DNA of 64,000 bases. It comes from Parvularculaceae bacterium (GTDB lineage Bacteria; Pseudomonadota; Alphaproteobacteria; Caulobacterales; Parvularculaceae). Location: assembly GCA_028280115.1 (NCBI GenBank), contig JANQMJ010000010.1, positions 62,001-126,000 of the forward strand, read 5' to 3'. Every line of letters begins with the position of its first letter. Within the stretch, counting starts at the first letter, position 1. Shown one piece after another: positions 18,143-28,424 of the stretch. The notes beneath the pieces are model-generated. The model had not been told where the DNA came from. It ran no database searches and worked only from the letters and a program-made list of their open reading frames with translations. The translations under genes and the position numbers were made by a program.

Positions 18143-18592
18143 TCAATAACCGTCATAGCATGAGCGCAACGCCGACTGGCGCGCAAAGCGCAAGGTGACG
18201 GCTTTACGCCGCGCCGGCGCCAGCGCGCGTTCCGTCGCCGGGGTTTTAACGATCGCGCCGTAAGCGTCGGCGAGGATCAGCCCCTCGTCCGCCGGCAATA
18301 GCTCGAGGGGAAAGGACGGATCGACCGCAAAATAAAACCGGTCGCAATAGTCGCGATACTCCGGCCATTTCCGGTCGCATTCAAAATCGGCGCGGCAGGA
18401 TTTGACTTCCGCGATGACAAGCCGGCCCTTGGGATCAAGACCGGCGACGTCCGCGCGGCGGCCGTTCGCCAGGTTGAACTCAATCAGCGGCGCAAGGCCG
18501 AGATCGATGAACAGCCGCACCACGCCGCGGGTCAGGACAGCGGTCTGGTCCGGCCGTGACAGGGGATCGGCGGCGAGGTCCTCGTTCTGCAT
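18143..18592 (-). CDS. mmcB: MmcB family DNA repair protein
   Basis: A 149-residue protein with a PD-(D/E)xK nuclease-like core: LIEFNLANGRRADVAGLD, then LVIAEVKSCRADFECD with the E-x-K pair, then KWPEYRDYCDRFYFAVDP. In Caulobacter, mmcB is SOS/mitomycin-induced, and deletion raises damage sensitivity with the ImuABC mutasome. The cellular role here is taken from that family. Monocistronic. A mobile extragenic repeat follows on its upstream side (18641-18760). Confidence 0.88.
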   Translation of the reverse strand: MQNEDLAADPLSRPDQTAVLTRGVVRLFIDLGLAPLIEFNLANGRRADVAGLDPKGRLVIAEVKSCRADFECDRKWPEYRDYCDRFYFAVDPSFPLELLPADEGLILADAYGAIVKTPATERALAPARRKAVTLRFARQSALRSCYDGY

Positions 18593-18640
18593 TTGTTCAT
18601 GAAATGCGCAGACGCCGCCAAGGTCAAGGCCCTTGCCCGC

Positions 18641-19227
<587 letters not shown>

Positions 19228-19248
19228 TCATGGCGATATGGCCGATCC

Positions 19249-19710
19249 ATGATGCTTTTCTCGCAACGGCTTGAAAACGAACAGGCGACGAGCGGTTTCG
19301 GGGCCGCGCTGGCGTCGGTCCTGCGTTCCGGCGACGTCATCGGGCTCGTCGGGGCGCTCGGCGCCGGCAAGACCACGCTCGCCCGGGGCGTCATCGACGT
19401 TTTCGCCGGTGCGGAGGAAGTCCCAAGCCCCACCTATATGCTGGTTGAAACCTATGAGGGGGAAGGCGCGACGCTGTGGCATTTCGATCTTTATCGGCTC
19501 GAAAAGCCGGCGGATGTCTGGGAACTGGGGCTGGAGGAAGCGCTGGAGGACGGGATCTGCCTGATTGAATGGCCTGAGCGGATCGCCGGGCTCCTGCCCG
19601 GGGACGCCTTGCAGCTTGATCTGGCGATCCTTGACGACGGCGCCCGCCTGGTGACGGCGTCGGGACCGGAGAACTGGCGCGAGCGCTTGCGCGCCGCCGG
19701 AATCGCGTAA
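19249..19710 (+). CDS. tsaE: tRNA t6A modification ATPase TsaE
   Basis: A 153-residue P-loop ATPase of the TsaBDE complex that makes threonylcarbamoyl-adenosine at tRNA position 37. Seen: Walker A LVGALGAGKTTLARGV, the family motif VPSPTYMLVETYEG, and LWHFDLYRLEKPADVWELGL then ICLIEWPERI. First gene of a plus-strand run with amgK, murU, addB and addA, ten bases before amgK. ATG 19252 is an equal alternative start. Confidence 0.95.
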   Translation: MMLFSQRLENEQATSGFGAALASVLRSGDVIGLVGALGAGKTTLARGVIDVFAGAEEVPSPTYMLVETYEGEGATLWHFDLYRLEKPADVWELGLEEALEDGICLIEWPERIAGLLPGDALQLDLAILDDGARLVTASGPENWRERLRAAGIA

Positions 19711-19720
19711 ACTCGTCCGG

Positions 19721-20809
19721 ATGAGCGTTTCTGAAAAGCCTTTCGACGACGCTGCGGCCGCGTTCCTTGAAAACGCCGGCTGGCAAGACGCGAAGGCTCG
19801 CCCCCTCGCCGGCGACGCATCGACCCGGCGCTATGTGCGTCTTGCCAGGAACGGCAAAAGCGCGCTGTTGATGATCGCCCCGCCGGCGGCGGAAAGCCCC
19901 GCCTGTCCGCCCGAAGCCAGCGAAACCGAACGCAAGGCGCTTGGCTATAACGCCCTGACGCGGCTGGCCGGACCCAACCTCAACGCTTTTACCGCCATCG
20001 CCGACGCCCTGCGCAGCGCGGGCCTGTCGGCGCCGGAAGTCTACGCCGCCGATGCGGATCGGGGCTATGCGCTGATCGAAGATTTGGGCGACGATCTTTT
20101 TGCCCGCATCGCCGACGGTGCGAATGAAACGGCGCTCTACGAGGCCGCCGTCGACGCGCTCCTGCATCTGCGTGCGCATCCGCCTGCGCGCCCCGAAAGC
20201 GACGCCTATCGGATGCTCGATTACGACCGCACGGCGATGGGCGCCGAAGCGGCGCTGCTGGCCCAATGGTACTGGCCGCTCAAAACCGGCGCCGCCCCGA
20301 GCGACGATCTGCAATCGGAATATGCGGCGATCATCGATGCGCTGACCGCGCGGCTGTCCCACCCGCACGCCGTCGTCCTGCGCGATTTTCACGCCGAGAA
20401 TTTGCTGTGGCTGCCGCGGCGCGAAGGTTTCCGGCGCGTCGGCGTGATCGATTTTCAGGACGGCCTTTTCGGCCACCTTGCCTATGACCTCGTCTCGCTG
20501 CTTGAAGACGCCCGCCGCGACGTCGCCCCGGAACTGGCGGGCGCGATGATCGAGCGCTATTGCGCCGGCGCGGCCGCCGCCGGCGATTTTGGCCGGGAAG
20601 CGTTTCTGAGCGATTACGCTATCCTCGCGGCCCAGCGGAATGCCAAAATCCTCGGCATTTTCGCCCGCCTCGCCCGGCGCGACGGCAAGCGCCGTTATCT
20701 TGAGTTCATGCCTCGCGTCGAGGCCCTGTTCCGGCGCGACCTGGCGCGCGAACCCCTCAACCCCCTGCGAACATTCATCGCCGCCCATCTGCCGGAACTC
20801 GCCCCGTGA
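19721..20809 (+). CDS. amgK: Sugar kinase of muropeptide recycling (AmgK-like)
   Basis: A 362-residue aminoglycoside-phosphotransferase-fold kinase. The N-lobe has LAGDASTRRYVRLARNGKSA with the ATP-anchoring Lys/Met stretch. The catalytic loop is VVLRDFHAENLLWLPRR, followed by the metal-binding VIDFQDGLFGHLAYDLVSLL. AmgK phosphorylates N-acetylmuramate/N-acetylglucosamine at C1 in the anabolic cell-wall recycling route. Assignment is strengthened because its TGA overlaps (GTGA) the start of a MurU-like nucleotidyltransferase, the next enzyme of that route. tsaE-amgK-murU-addBA order is conserved in alphaproteobacteria. Confidence 0.9.
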   Translation: MSVSEKPFDDAAAAFLENAGWQDAKARPLAGDASTRRYVRLARNGKSALLMIAPPAAESPACPPEASETERKALGYNALTRLAGPNLNAFTAIADALRSAGLSAPEVYAADADRGYALIEDLGDDLFARIADGANETALYEAAVDALLHLRAHPPARPESDAYRMLDYDRTAMGAEAALLAQWYWPLKTGAAPSDDLQSEYAAIIDALTARLSHPHAVVLRDFHAENLLWLPRREGFRRVGVIDFQDGLFGHLAYDLVSLLEDARRDVAPELAGAMIERYCAGAAAAGDFGREAFLSDYAILAAQRNAKILGIFARLARRDGKRRYLEFMPRVEALFRRDLAREPLNPLRTFIAAHLPELAP

Positions 20810-21528
20810 CGGCGATACCGGAAACGGCCATGGTGCTCGCCGCCGGGCTCGGCACGCGCATGCGTCCGCTTACGGATAAAACACCAAAGCCCCTGATCCC
20901 GGTCGCCGGCAAGCCGCTGATCGATTATGCGCTCGACCGTTTCGCCGCCGCCGGCGTTCGCCAGGCCGTGGTCAACGTGCATCACCATGCGGACCGGCTC
21001 GAAGCGCATGTCAAAGCCCGCGCCCGCCCGACGATCGTGATCTCGGACGAACGCGGCCGGCTCCTGGAAACCGGCGGCGGTCTGAAAAAAGCGCGCGCGC
21101 ATTTCGGCGACGGCCCGGTTTATTGCACCAACACCGACGCCATTCTGATCGACGCCGATGGCGAGGAAGCCTGCGCCGCGCTGGCGCGCGGCTGGCGCGC
21201 GCAAGACATGGACGCCCTCCTTTTACTGGTCCCGACCGAACGGGCCAGCGGCTATGACGGAAGGGGCGATTTCGACCGCGATAAGGACGGCCGCATTTCA
21301 TTGCGCAAGGGCGAACATGCGCCCTATGTCTTTACCGGACTGCAACTGATCGCGCCCGCGCTGATCGATGAAGGCCCCGACGGGCCGTTTTCGACCCGGC
21401 TCTTATGGGACCGCGCCAGCGAGCGCGGCCGGCTTTTCGGGATCGTTCACCGCGGGTTTTGGATGCATGTGGGCGACGCGGCGGGTCTTGCCGAGGCCGA
21501 AGCGCGCCTTGCGGGAGACAAGGGTTGA
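20806..21528 (+). CDS. murU: N-acetylmuramate-1-phosphate uridylyltransferase, MurU-like
   Basis: A 240-residue nucleotidyltransferase from GTG 20806, overlapping amgK by four bases. Seen: the nucleotide-binding signature VLAAGLGTRMRPLTDKTPKP, LIPVAGKPLIDYALD, the GGG motif LETGGGLKKA, and the metal Asp in CTNTDAILID. It makes UDP-MurNAc from the product of AmgK, bypassing de novo synthesis, including the fosfomycin-sensitive MurA step. A general sugar-1-phosphate nucleotidyltransferase is the alternative, but the neighbour favours MurU. Confidence 0.88.
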   Translation: MTAIPETAMVLAAGLGTRMRPLTDKTPKPLIPVAGKPLIDYALDRFAAAGVRQAVVNVHHHADRLEAHVKARARPTIVISDERGRLLETGGGLKKARAHFGDGPVYCTNTDAILIDADGEEACAALARGWRAQDMDALLLLVPTERASGYDGRGDFDRDKDGRISLRKGEHAPYVFTGLQLIAPALIDEGPDGPFSTRLLWDRASERGRLFGIVHRGFWMHVGDAAGLAEAEARLAGDKG

Positions 21529-24515
21529 GCGCGGCGATAGGACTTTCGGAAGTTTTCAAAGCGCCGGCGCCGCGGCTTTATTCCATACCGACGGGCCGGC
21601 CGTTTCTTCTCGATCTCGCCGCAGCCCTGCGCGCCTCTATCGAAGCCGAAGGCGCCCATTTTGCCGACGCCGTTATCTACCTGCCCACGCGGCGGGCGGC
21701 GCGCGCACTCGTTGACGCCTTTGTCGCGACCGCGCCGGGCGCCGGCGCGAGCCTGCTGCCGCGCATCAAGGCGCTGGGCGATATCGACGAGGATGAATTC
21801 ATCCTGTTCGAAGGAACCGCGCAAGACGAGGCGGACTTGCCGCCGGCGGTGCCGCTCATGGAACGGCGTCTTATCCTGGCGCGGATGGTGGCGGCGCGGG
21901 ATCGCGCCTTCGCCGGGCAGGAGCGCTGGGCCGGCGCGCTCGCCGCCGCGGACGAACTCGGCCGCCTTCTGGATTCTTTCCATACAGAAGAAGTTGCGCC
22001 CGGCGCGCTCGATGCGCTGGTTCCCGAAGCGCTCGCGGAACATTGGGGCCGGTCGCTTGAATTTTTGTCCATCGTCACCCGGGCCTGGCCCGACTATTTG
22101 CGCGAGACCGGCCGCATGGACCCGGCCGAGCGGCGGGTCAAGCTGATCGACCGCCAGCGCCGCGCCTGGGACGCCGCTCCGCCAAGCCATCCGGTGATCG
22201 TTGCGGGCACCACCGGTTCAACCCCGGCCGTGGCGCGGCTGATAAAAAACGTCGCGTCCCAGCCGCTTGGCTGCGTTGTCTTGCCGGGACTTGATCTTTC
22301 CTCGGACGACCGTTTCTGGGAGGCGGTCGACGCGCCGCATCCCCAAAGCGGGCTCAAGCAACTGCTAAGCGCGCTTGAAGCCGACCGCAGCGCGGTCGCG
22401 CTTTGGCCGGCAAGCAAGACGCCCGCGCCGAGCGCGCGTAGCGACATCATCGCCGTCGCCTTGCGTCCGGCGGACGCCTCGGACAGCTGGCGCGACTGGG
22501 CCGAGGCGATCAAGAACGACCGCCAGGCGCTCGAACGCGCCCTTGCAAATGTCGAACTCATCGAGGCGCGCGACGAGGAACGCGAGGCCGACGCCGTCGC
22601 TATAAAGCTGCGCAGCGTCGTCGAGACGCCGGTAAAAACCGCGCTGCTGGTGACGCCCGACCGCAACCTTGCCCGGCGCGCCGCGCGCAAGCTGCGCCGC
22701 TGGAACATTACCGTTGACGATTCCGCGGGCGTTCCGTTCGCGCAAACGCTTTGCGGAACCTATCTGCGTCTTGTCGCACGCGCGCTGTTGGATATTTCCG
22801 ATGCGGTCGCGCTGATGGCGGTGTTGCGTCATCCTCTATTCGGCGGCGGGCTCGACGACAGCGCGCGCCGGCGCGCCGTTACCGCCATGGACCGGGCGCT
22901 GCGCGGCCTCAGGCCAAAGCCCGGCCTTGACGGGTTGCGCGAGAAAATCGCTGCCGGCGGCGCGTCCGGCGCCGATCCGGTTATCGATGCGCTGACGGAT
23001 GCGCTTACCCTCTGGCCGACTTCGGACGCCCCGTTTGTGCAGCGGCTGTCCGCCCATATGCAAATCGCCGAACGTTTGGCGACGACGGCGGATGCGCCCG
23101 GGTCCGAACGCCTGTGGCGCAACGAAGACGGCGAGGCGGGGTCGGCTTCCCTCGCCCAACTTTATGACGCCGCCGGCGTCATCGCGCACGACGCCCCTGA
23201 AGAATACCCCGACATATTCGACCAGTTGATCGACGGCGTCGTGGTGCGCCGCCGCGCGCCGGCCCATCCGCGCATCGCCATCCTGGGGCCCCTGGAAGCG
23301 CGCCTGCAGCATGCGGATGTCGTCATCCTCGGCGGGCTCAATGAAGGCGCCTGGCCGCGCGACGCGGCGATCGACCCCTTCCTGTCGCGGCCCATGCGCA
23401 AGGCCGTGGGCCTGCCCGCGCCGGAACAACGCATCGGCCTTGCCGCCCATGATTTCGCCCAGCTTGCCGCCGCGCCGGAAGTCATGCTCGCGCGTTCGAC
23501 CCGCGCCGGCGGCAAGCCGGCGAAACCCTCACGCTGGATCGTTCGTCTCAAAAATATTTTGAAAGGCGCAAACGCGCTTTCCCTAATCGACCACACGCAG
23601 AAATATGAAAGCCTCGCCCGGCGGCTCGACGATCCCGGAGAGATCACACGCATCCCTGCTCCTCAACCACGCCCGCCGGTCGACGCGCGCCCGACGAGGT
23701 TTTACGTGACGCGCGTCGAAAAGCTGCTGCGCGATCCTTATGGCGTTTACGCGCGCTATATCCTCGGCCTTAAAAAGCTTGACGCCCTTAACGAGCCCTT
23801 CGGCCCGCTTCACATCGGCAATCTGTTTCACCGCATGCTCAGGGAATTCGCCGCCGAAGCGCCCCCGGCGGACGAAGCCGGCCGCCTGACGCGGCTGCAG
23901 GCATTGTTCGACCGGTTTGGACCGCAATATGGTCTGACTGACGCGCACCTGCCCTTCTGGGCGCCCCGCATCCGCGAGGCGCTCGCCTTTCTTGCACAAT
24001 GGGAAGGGGAGCGGCGCAAGGCCGGCGCGCCCGCCATTCTCGAGGAAGAAGGCGGGTGGGACTTCGCACTCGACGGCAGCGCGTTCACCCTTGCCGCCAA
24101 GGCCGACCGCATCGACCTTCTATCGGATGGCGCCGCGTTCATCATCGACTACAAGACCGGCAAACCGCCGACCTTAAGGCAGAACGATACGTTCAGCCCG
24201 CAGCTTGCCCTCACCGGCCTGATCGCCAGTCGCGGCGGCTTTGAAAGTCTTGGCCCAGTTGCGGTGAGCGGCTTTGAATATGTCCGCGTGCTCGCCCGCA
24301 AGGGCGACAGGAGCGACAATGTCGGCGCGGCGGGCGCCGATTGCGCCGACCATATCGCCGAAGCCGAAGCGCGCCTTATGGCGTTGCTACGCCATTTCAA
24401 CGATCCGGATACGACCTATCCCTCCCAGCCGCGTCCGCAATATATGGACCAATATGGCGACTACGATCACCTCGCCCGGCGGCGCGAACGCAACACGCAG
24501 GGAGGCGAGGAATGA
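21525..24515 (+). CDS. addB: Double-strand break repair protein AddB
   Basis: A 996-residue subunit of the AddAB helicase-nuclease. The start is a TTG at 21525 that overlaps the murU stop by four bases; the longer frame back to 21405 is the murU gene in another frame. The N-terminus shows VIYLPTRRAARALVDAFVA. The C-terminal RecB-like nuclease domain has FYVTRVEKLLRDPYGVYARY, GNLFHRMLREF and the catalytic AAFIIDYKTGKPPT near residue 874. AddAB resects double-strand ends up to a recombination hotspot. Ends in an ATGA overlap with addA, so the subunits are coupled. Confidence 0.95.
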   Translation: MSAAIGLSEVFKAPAPRLYSIPTGRPFLLDLAAALRASIEAEGAHFADAVIYLPTRRAARALVDAFVATAPGAGASLLPRIKALGDIDEDEFILFEGTAQDEADLPPAVPLMERRLILARMVAARDRAFAGQERWAGALAAADELGRLLDSFHTEEVAPGALDALVPEALAEHWGRSLEFLSIVTRAWPDYLRETGRMDPAERRVKLIDRQRRAWDAAPPSHPVIVAGTTGSTPAVARLIKNVASQPLGCVVLPGLDLSSDDRFWEAVDAPHPQSGLKQLLSALEADRSAVALWPASKTPAPSARSDIIAVALRPADASDSWRDWAEAIKNDRQALERALANVELIEARDEEREADAVAIKLRSVVETPVKTALLVTPDRNLARRAARKLRRWNITVDDSAGVPFAQTLCGTYLRLVARALLDISDAVALMAVLRHPLFGGGLDDSARRRAVTAMDRALRGLRPKPGLDGLREKIAAGGASGADPVIDALTDALTLWPTSDAPFVQRLSAHMQIAERLATTADAPGSERLWRNEDGEAGSASLAQLYDAAGVIAHDAPEEYPDIFDQLIDGVVVRRRAPAHPRIAILGPLEARLQHADVVILGGLNEGAWPRDAAIDPFLSRPMRKAVGLPAPEQRIGLAAHDFAQLAAAPEVMLARSTRAGGKPAKPSRWIVRLKNILKGANALSLIDHTQKYESLARRLDDPGEITRIPAPQPRPPVDARPTRFYVTRVEKLLRDPYGVYARYILGLKKLDALNEPFGPLHIGNLFHRMLREFAAEAPPADEAGRLTRLQALFDRFGPQYGLTDAHLPFWAPRIREALAFLAQWEGERRKAGAPAILEEEGGWDFALDGSAFTLAAKADRIDLLSDGAAFIIDYKTGKPPTLRQNDTFSPQLALTGLIASRGGFESLGPVAVSGFEYVRVLARKGDRSDNVGAAGADCADHIAEAEARLMALLRHFNDPDTTYPSQPRPQYMDQYGDYDHLARRRERNTQGGEE

Positions 24516-27500
24516 CGCCTCTCGAAAAGACCACGGCCAATCAGCGCCGCGCCGCCGATCCGGCGCGCTCGGCCTTTGTCATGGCCAATGCCGGCGCCGG
24601 CAAGACATGGGTCCTCGCCAATCGCGTCGCGCGGCTGCTTTTAGCGAACGTCAAGCCGGAAAAGATATTGTGCATCACCTTCACCAAGGCCGCCGCGGCG
24701 GAAATGGCCGACCGGCTTTTCGAAACCCTCGGCAAATGGGCGCTCGCCGACGACGTGGCGCTTTTAAAAGCGTTGAAGGACCTTGAAGGTGCGGATGCGA
24801 TCGAGCGCAACGCCGCGGCGCTTGCGGACGCAAGGCGGCTGTTCGCCCGCGCGCTGGAAACGCCCGGCGGTCTTAAGATCCAGACCATCCATGCGTTCTG
24901 CGAACAGGTCTTGCGGCGCTTTCCCCTAGAAGCGGGCGCGCCGCCGGGCTTTTCTGTCATCGAAGATACGGATGCGGCCGGTCTTCTTGAAACGGCCCTG
25001 AACCGCGTTGCAGAAAGCGCGCACGCAAACGCCGAACATAGCGGCGCATTCGCCCGCCTTGCCGCAAGGCGCAATGAAACCGATTTGCGCAAACTCGTTG
25101 CCGCCGGCGCGCGTCAGCGTCTTGATTTCGAAACCATGCTGGACCGCTTCGGCGGGCTTGACGGCGCGCTCGCCGCCCTCGCCGTCGAACTCAATATCGA
25201 TCCGGCCCTCGATGAAGAACGCATCAAGACCGGTTTCATTGCAACATTGCAGATCGCGGAACTTGAGCGCGCGCAAGCCGCGCTTGCTCAAAGCGGCGGC
25301 AATCCCGCCAGATATTGCGCGCCGGCGCTGGCGCGTTTCCTCAGCGCCGGGGCTGCGGCCGAACAGTGGAACGGGCTTGCCGGTCTCTTTTTGACAAGCG
25401 CGGGCGCGCCGCGGGAAAAAATTGCGACCAACGCCACGGATAAAATCGATCCAGCGGTAAGGCCCTATCTCAAAGACCTTCAGGCGGCATTCATCGCCGC
25501 CAACGAAACCCTCAGGGCGCTCGACGTTTTTCGCGACACCGCCGCCTGGCTGCGCCTGGTCGAAGCGGTGAGCGAGGCGTATGCGCGGATGAAGTCGGCC
25601 CGAGCGACGCTCGATTTCAACGATCTGATTTGCCTGACCGAAGCGCTGTTTAAAAACACCGCTTCGGACTGGGTGATGTACAAACTCGATCAGGGGATCG
25701 ACCATGTTCTCGTCGACGAGGCCCAGGACACCAGCCCCGCGCAATGGGATATTATCCAGGCGCTTTTGAAGGACTGGCTCAGCGGCGCCGGCGCCCCGCG
25801 CGCGCCGCGCAGTTTTTTCGCTGTCGGCGATATGAAACAGTCGATCTATTCCTTTCAGGGCGCGGACGCGGAACTGTTCGAGGAAAAGGAAACCGGTCTC
25901 GGCAAGGACCTGGCGAGCATCGGCGATTATGAAAATTTCGACCTGCAGCTTTCCTTCCGGTCGACGGCGCCGATTCTCGACTTCGTCGACCGGCTGTTCG
26001 TCGAGGAAGCCGCCGACGGTTTCGGCCGGCGCGGCGTACCCGCGCACAGCGCCAGGCGCGAAGGCGACGCGGGTCTTGTGGAAATCTGGCCGCTGACGCC
26101 GCGCCCGGAAAAGCCGGAAACCAATCCCTGGGATGCGCCGGTCGACGCGCCGGCGGCGGGCCATCCCGTGCAGGTCCTGAGCGAGCGCGTCGCGGCGACG
26201 ATCAAGGGCTGGCTCGATAACGGCGAACGGCTTCAATCCCGGGACCGGCCGGTTACGCCCGGCGATTTCATCATCCTTGTCCAAAGCCGGGGAACGCTGT
26301 TCGACGAAGTCATCCGCACGCTCGGACGCAAGGGCGTTCCCGTCGCCGGCGCAGACCGCTTGAGGCTCACGCAAGACCCCGCAGTCGAGGATTTGCTTTC
26401 CTATGCAAAATGCGCAGCGTTTTCCGGCGACGATCTTTCCCTGGCGGAAATTCTCAAAAGCCCGCTGTTCAATTTCGACGACGACGCCGATCTTTTTCCC
26501 CTCGCCCATCAGCGTCAGGACGGCCAAAGCCTGTGGGCCGCGCTGAACGGGCGCGCCGATGAACAGCCCCATTGGCGCGAAGCGCAAAAGGAAATCGCCA
26601 TCGCCCGCGCCGTGGGCCGAAAAGACGGTCCTTACGCGTTCTTTTCCCATGTGCTCGAAACCGGCGCCGCATCCGGACGCAAACGCTTTTACAAGCGATT
26701 GACGCAAGCCTCGCGCGACGCCGTCGATGAATTACTGCGCCAGGCGCTCGATTACGAAGCGAAACATCCCCGCGCGCTCGACGCCTTTGCGGCGTGGTTC
26801 GAGGCCAACGCCGGCGAGATCAAGCGTGAGATGGACCGCGCCGACGACGCCGTGCGAGTCATGACGGTGCACGGCGCCAAGGGGCTCGAAGCCAATATCG
26901 TCTTCCTGCTCGACGCTCATCGCGGCCCGAATATTCGTGATTTGGGGCCAATCTTTGCGCTGCCGCGCGACGCTAAAAAACCGGGACGGGAAAAGCTGCG
27001 CATCCTTGCGGGCGGGGCCGGCAAGGACGCCCCCCTTCCCGCCGCAGCGCGCGACGAAGCCAAGCGCAGGGCCTATGAGGAATATCGCCGCCTGCTTTAC
27101 GTCGCCGCAACGCGGTCGAGAGACCGGCTTTACGTCTGCGGCGTTGAAAGCGGCAACGACAAGAACCCGCGCGGCAAGGACGCCGACGTCAAGTCTTGGC
27201 ACGCCTTGGCGCTCGATGCGTTCGACCGCCTTGACGGCGCCGAAACCGCCGATCGTCCGTTCTGGGAGAATTCTGACGAATGCGCGCGCCGCTTCGTCAG
27301 CACGCAGACCGCCGCGATTGAAGAAAAAGCCGACGAAGAATCGGCGCGCGCCGCCCAAACCCCGCCCTGGCTTTTTGCCCCGGCTGCGTTCGAAGCCCCG
27401 CCCTTGCGCCTATCGCCGTCGCGGCTCGCCGGCGAGCAGGAAGCGCGCGCCGATGCGCCGGCGGAAGCAGCCGCGCTGTCGCCGGTTGCAGGGGACAAAT

Positions 27501-28018
27501 ATTTCCGTGGGCGGATATTGCACCGCCTGCTTGAACTCCTCCCGGAATTGGCGCCGACCGCGCGCGCCGGCGCTGCGGACCGCCTGCTCGAGCGTTTGGC
27601 GGCGGAGATCGCCGCCGATGAACGCGCCCGCTGGCGCGGCGAAGTCCTCGCCGTCATTGAAGACGCCAAATTCAGCGCCGCCTTCGGGCCCGGTTCACGC
27701 GCCGAGGTTTCCATCGCCGGCGCGCCCAAAGGCGCGCGGCCCGGCCTCTTCGTGTCGGGACAGATCGACCGGCTGGTTGTCGGCGAAACCAAAGTCATCG
27801 TCATCGATTACAAGACCAACCGCCCGCCGCCCAAAACAGTCGAGGAAACCGCCCCTGCCTATATCGCGCAAATGGCCGCCTATCGGGCGCTGCTTCAGGA
27901 AATCTATCCGCGCCATCAGATCGAATCGGCCTTCTTGTGGACGTTCGAGGCGCGGCTTATGGCGCTGCCCGAATCACTGCTTGATCACGCTTTCGCTCGC
28001 CATCTGGCGGCGGGTTGA
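24512..28018 (+). CDS. addA: Double-strand break repair helicase AddA
   Basis: A 1168-residue UvrD-type helicase with fused nuclease. Start ATG 24512 (MTPLEKTTANQRRAADPARS). Motifs in order: Walker A VMANAGAGKTWVLANRVARL, motif Ia CITFTKAAAAEM, motif II LVDEAQDTSPAQW (near residue 402), motif III AVGDMKQSIYSFQGA, motif V VRVMTVHGAKGLEANIV, motif VI LLYVAATRSRDRLY, and the C-terminal nuclease IVIDYKTNRPPPK (near residue 1096). It translocates 3'-5' and cuts single strands at double-strand ends. trxA follows 73 bp later. Confidence 0.96.
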   Translation: MTPLEKTTANQRRAADPARSAFVMANAGAGKTWVLANRVARLLLANVKPEKILCITFTKAAAAEMADRLFETLGKWALADDVALLKALKDLEGADAIERNAAALADARRLFARALETPGGLKIQTIHAFCEQVLRRFPLEAGAPPGFSVIEDTDAAGLLETALNRVAESAHANAEHSGAFARLAARRNETDLRKLVAAGARQRLDFETMLDRFGGLDGALAALAVELNIDPALDEERIKTGFIATLQIAELERAQAALAQSGGNPARYCAPALARFLSAGAAAEQWNGLAGLFLTSAGAPREKIATNATDKIDPAVRPYLKDLQAAFIAANETLRALDVFRDTAAWLRLVEAVSEAYARMKSARATLDFNDLICLTEALFKNTASDWVMYKLDQGIDHVLVDEAQDTSPAQWDIIQALLKDWLSGAGAPRAPRSFFAVGDMKQSIYSFQGADAELFEEKETGLGKDLASIGDYENFDLQLSFRSTAPILDFVDRLFVEEAADGFGRRGVPAHSARREGDAGLVEIWPLTPRPEKPETNPWDAPVDAPAAGHPVQVLSERVAATIKGWLDNGERLQSRDRPVTPGDFIILVQSRGTLFDEVIRTLGRKGVPVAGADRLRLTQDPAVEDLLSYAKCAAFSGDDLSLAEILKSPLFNFDDDADLFPLAHQRQDGQSLWAALNGRADEQPHWREAQKEIAIARAVGRKDGPYAFFSHVLETGAASGRKRFYKRLTQASRDAVDELLRQALDYEAKHPRALDAFAAWFEANAGEIKREMDRADDAVRVMTVHGAKGLEANIVFLLDAHRGPNIRDLGPIFALPRDAKKPGREKLRILAGGAGKDAPLPAAARDEAKRRAYEEYRRLLYVAATRSRDRLYVCGVESGNDKNPRGKDADVKSWHALALDAFDRLDGAETADRPFWENSDECARRFVSTQTAAIEEKADEESARAAQTPPWLFAPAAFEAPPLRLSPSRLAGEQEARADAPAEAAALSPVAGDKYFRGRILHRLLELLPELAPTARAGAADRLLERLAAEIAADERARWRGEVLAVIEDAKFSAAFGPGSRAEVSIAGAPKGARPGLFVSGQIDRLVVGETKVIVIDYKTNRPPPKTVEETAPAYIAQMAAYRALLQEIYPRHQIESAFLWTFEARLMALPESLLDHAFARHLAAG

Positions 28019-28091
28019 TCTTGATGGCGGCGCGCTTATTTTCGCCTTTTCGAATTGAGCCCGCGTAATGCGATGTTGAGGAGTTGAAGCG

Positions 28092-28424
28092 ATGGCGACG
28101 AAGACGGTCACCGATGGAAGTTTTACCGACGACGTTCTGAACTCGGACGACGCCGTACTGATCGATTTCTGGGCGGAATGGTGCGGGCCCTGTAAACAGA
28201 TCAGCCCGGCGCTGGAGGAAATCGCCGGCGAATACGCAGGCAAGCTTACCGTCGCCAAGGTCAATATCGACGAAAACCCCGAAACGCCCGGCAAATACGG
28301 CGTGCGCGGGATTCCCACCCTGATGATTTTCAAGGGCGGCGAACAGATCGCCGTGCGCGCCGGCGCGGCGCCGAAAAGCGTCATCACCGCCTGGATCGAC
28401 AAGACGCTGACCGCCGCCGCCTAA
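28092..28424 (+). CDS. trxA: Thioredoxin
   Basis: A 110-residue cytosolic thiol-disulfide reductase. Active site [14 protein letters not shown], cis-Pro in [10 protein letters not shown], and Asp in VLIDFW. A GAGGAG-like ribosome site lies just before ATG (aggagttgaagcg). It belongs to the conserved addAB-trxA order and overlaps the folC stop by four bases in a tail-to-tail arrangement. Confidence 0.97.
   Translation: MATKTVTDGSFTDDVLNSDDAVLIDFWAEWCGPCKQISPALEEIAGEYAGKLTVAKVNIDENPETPGKYGVRGIPTLMIFKGGEQIAVRAGAAPKSVITAWIDKTLTAAA

Noticed and set aside
21405..21524. Longer 5' extension of addB
   Set aside because: It lies fully inside murU in another frame; the TTG at 21525 gives the usual AddB start and a four-base overlap.
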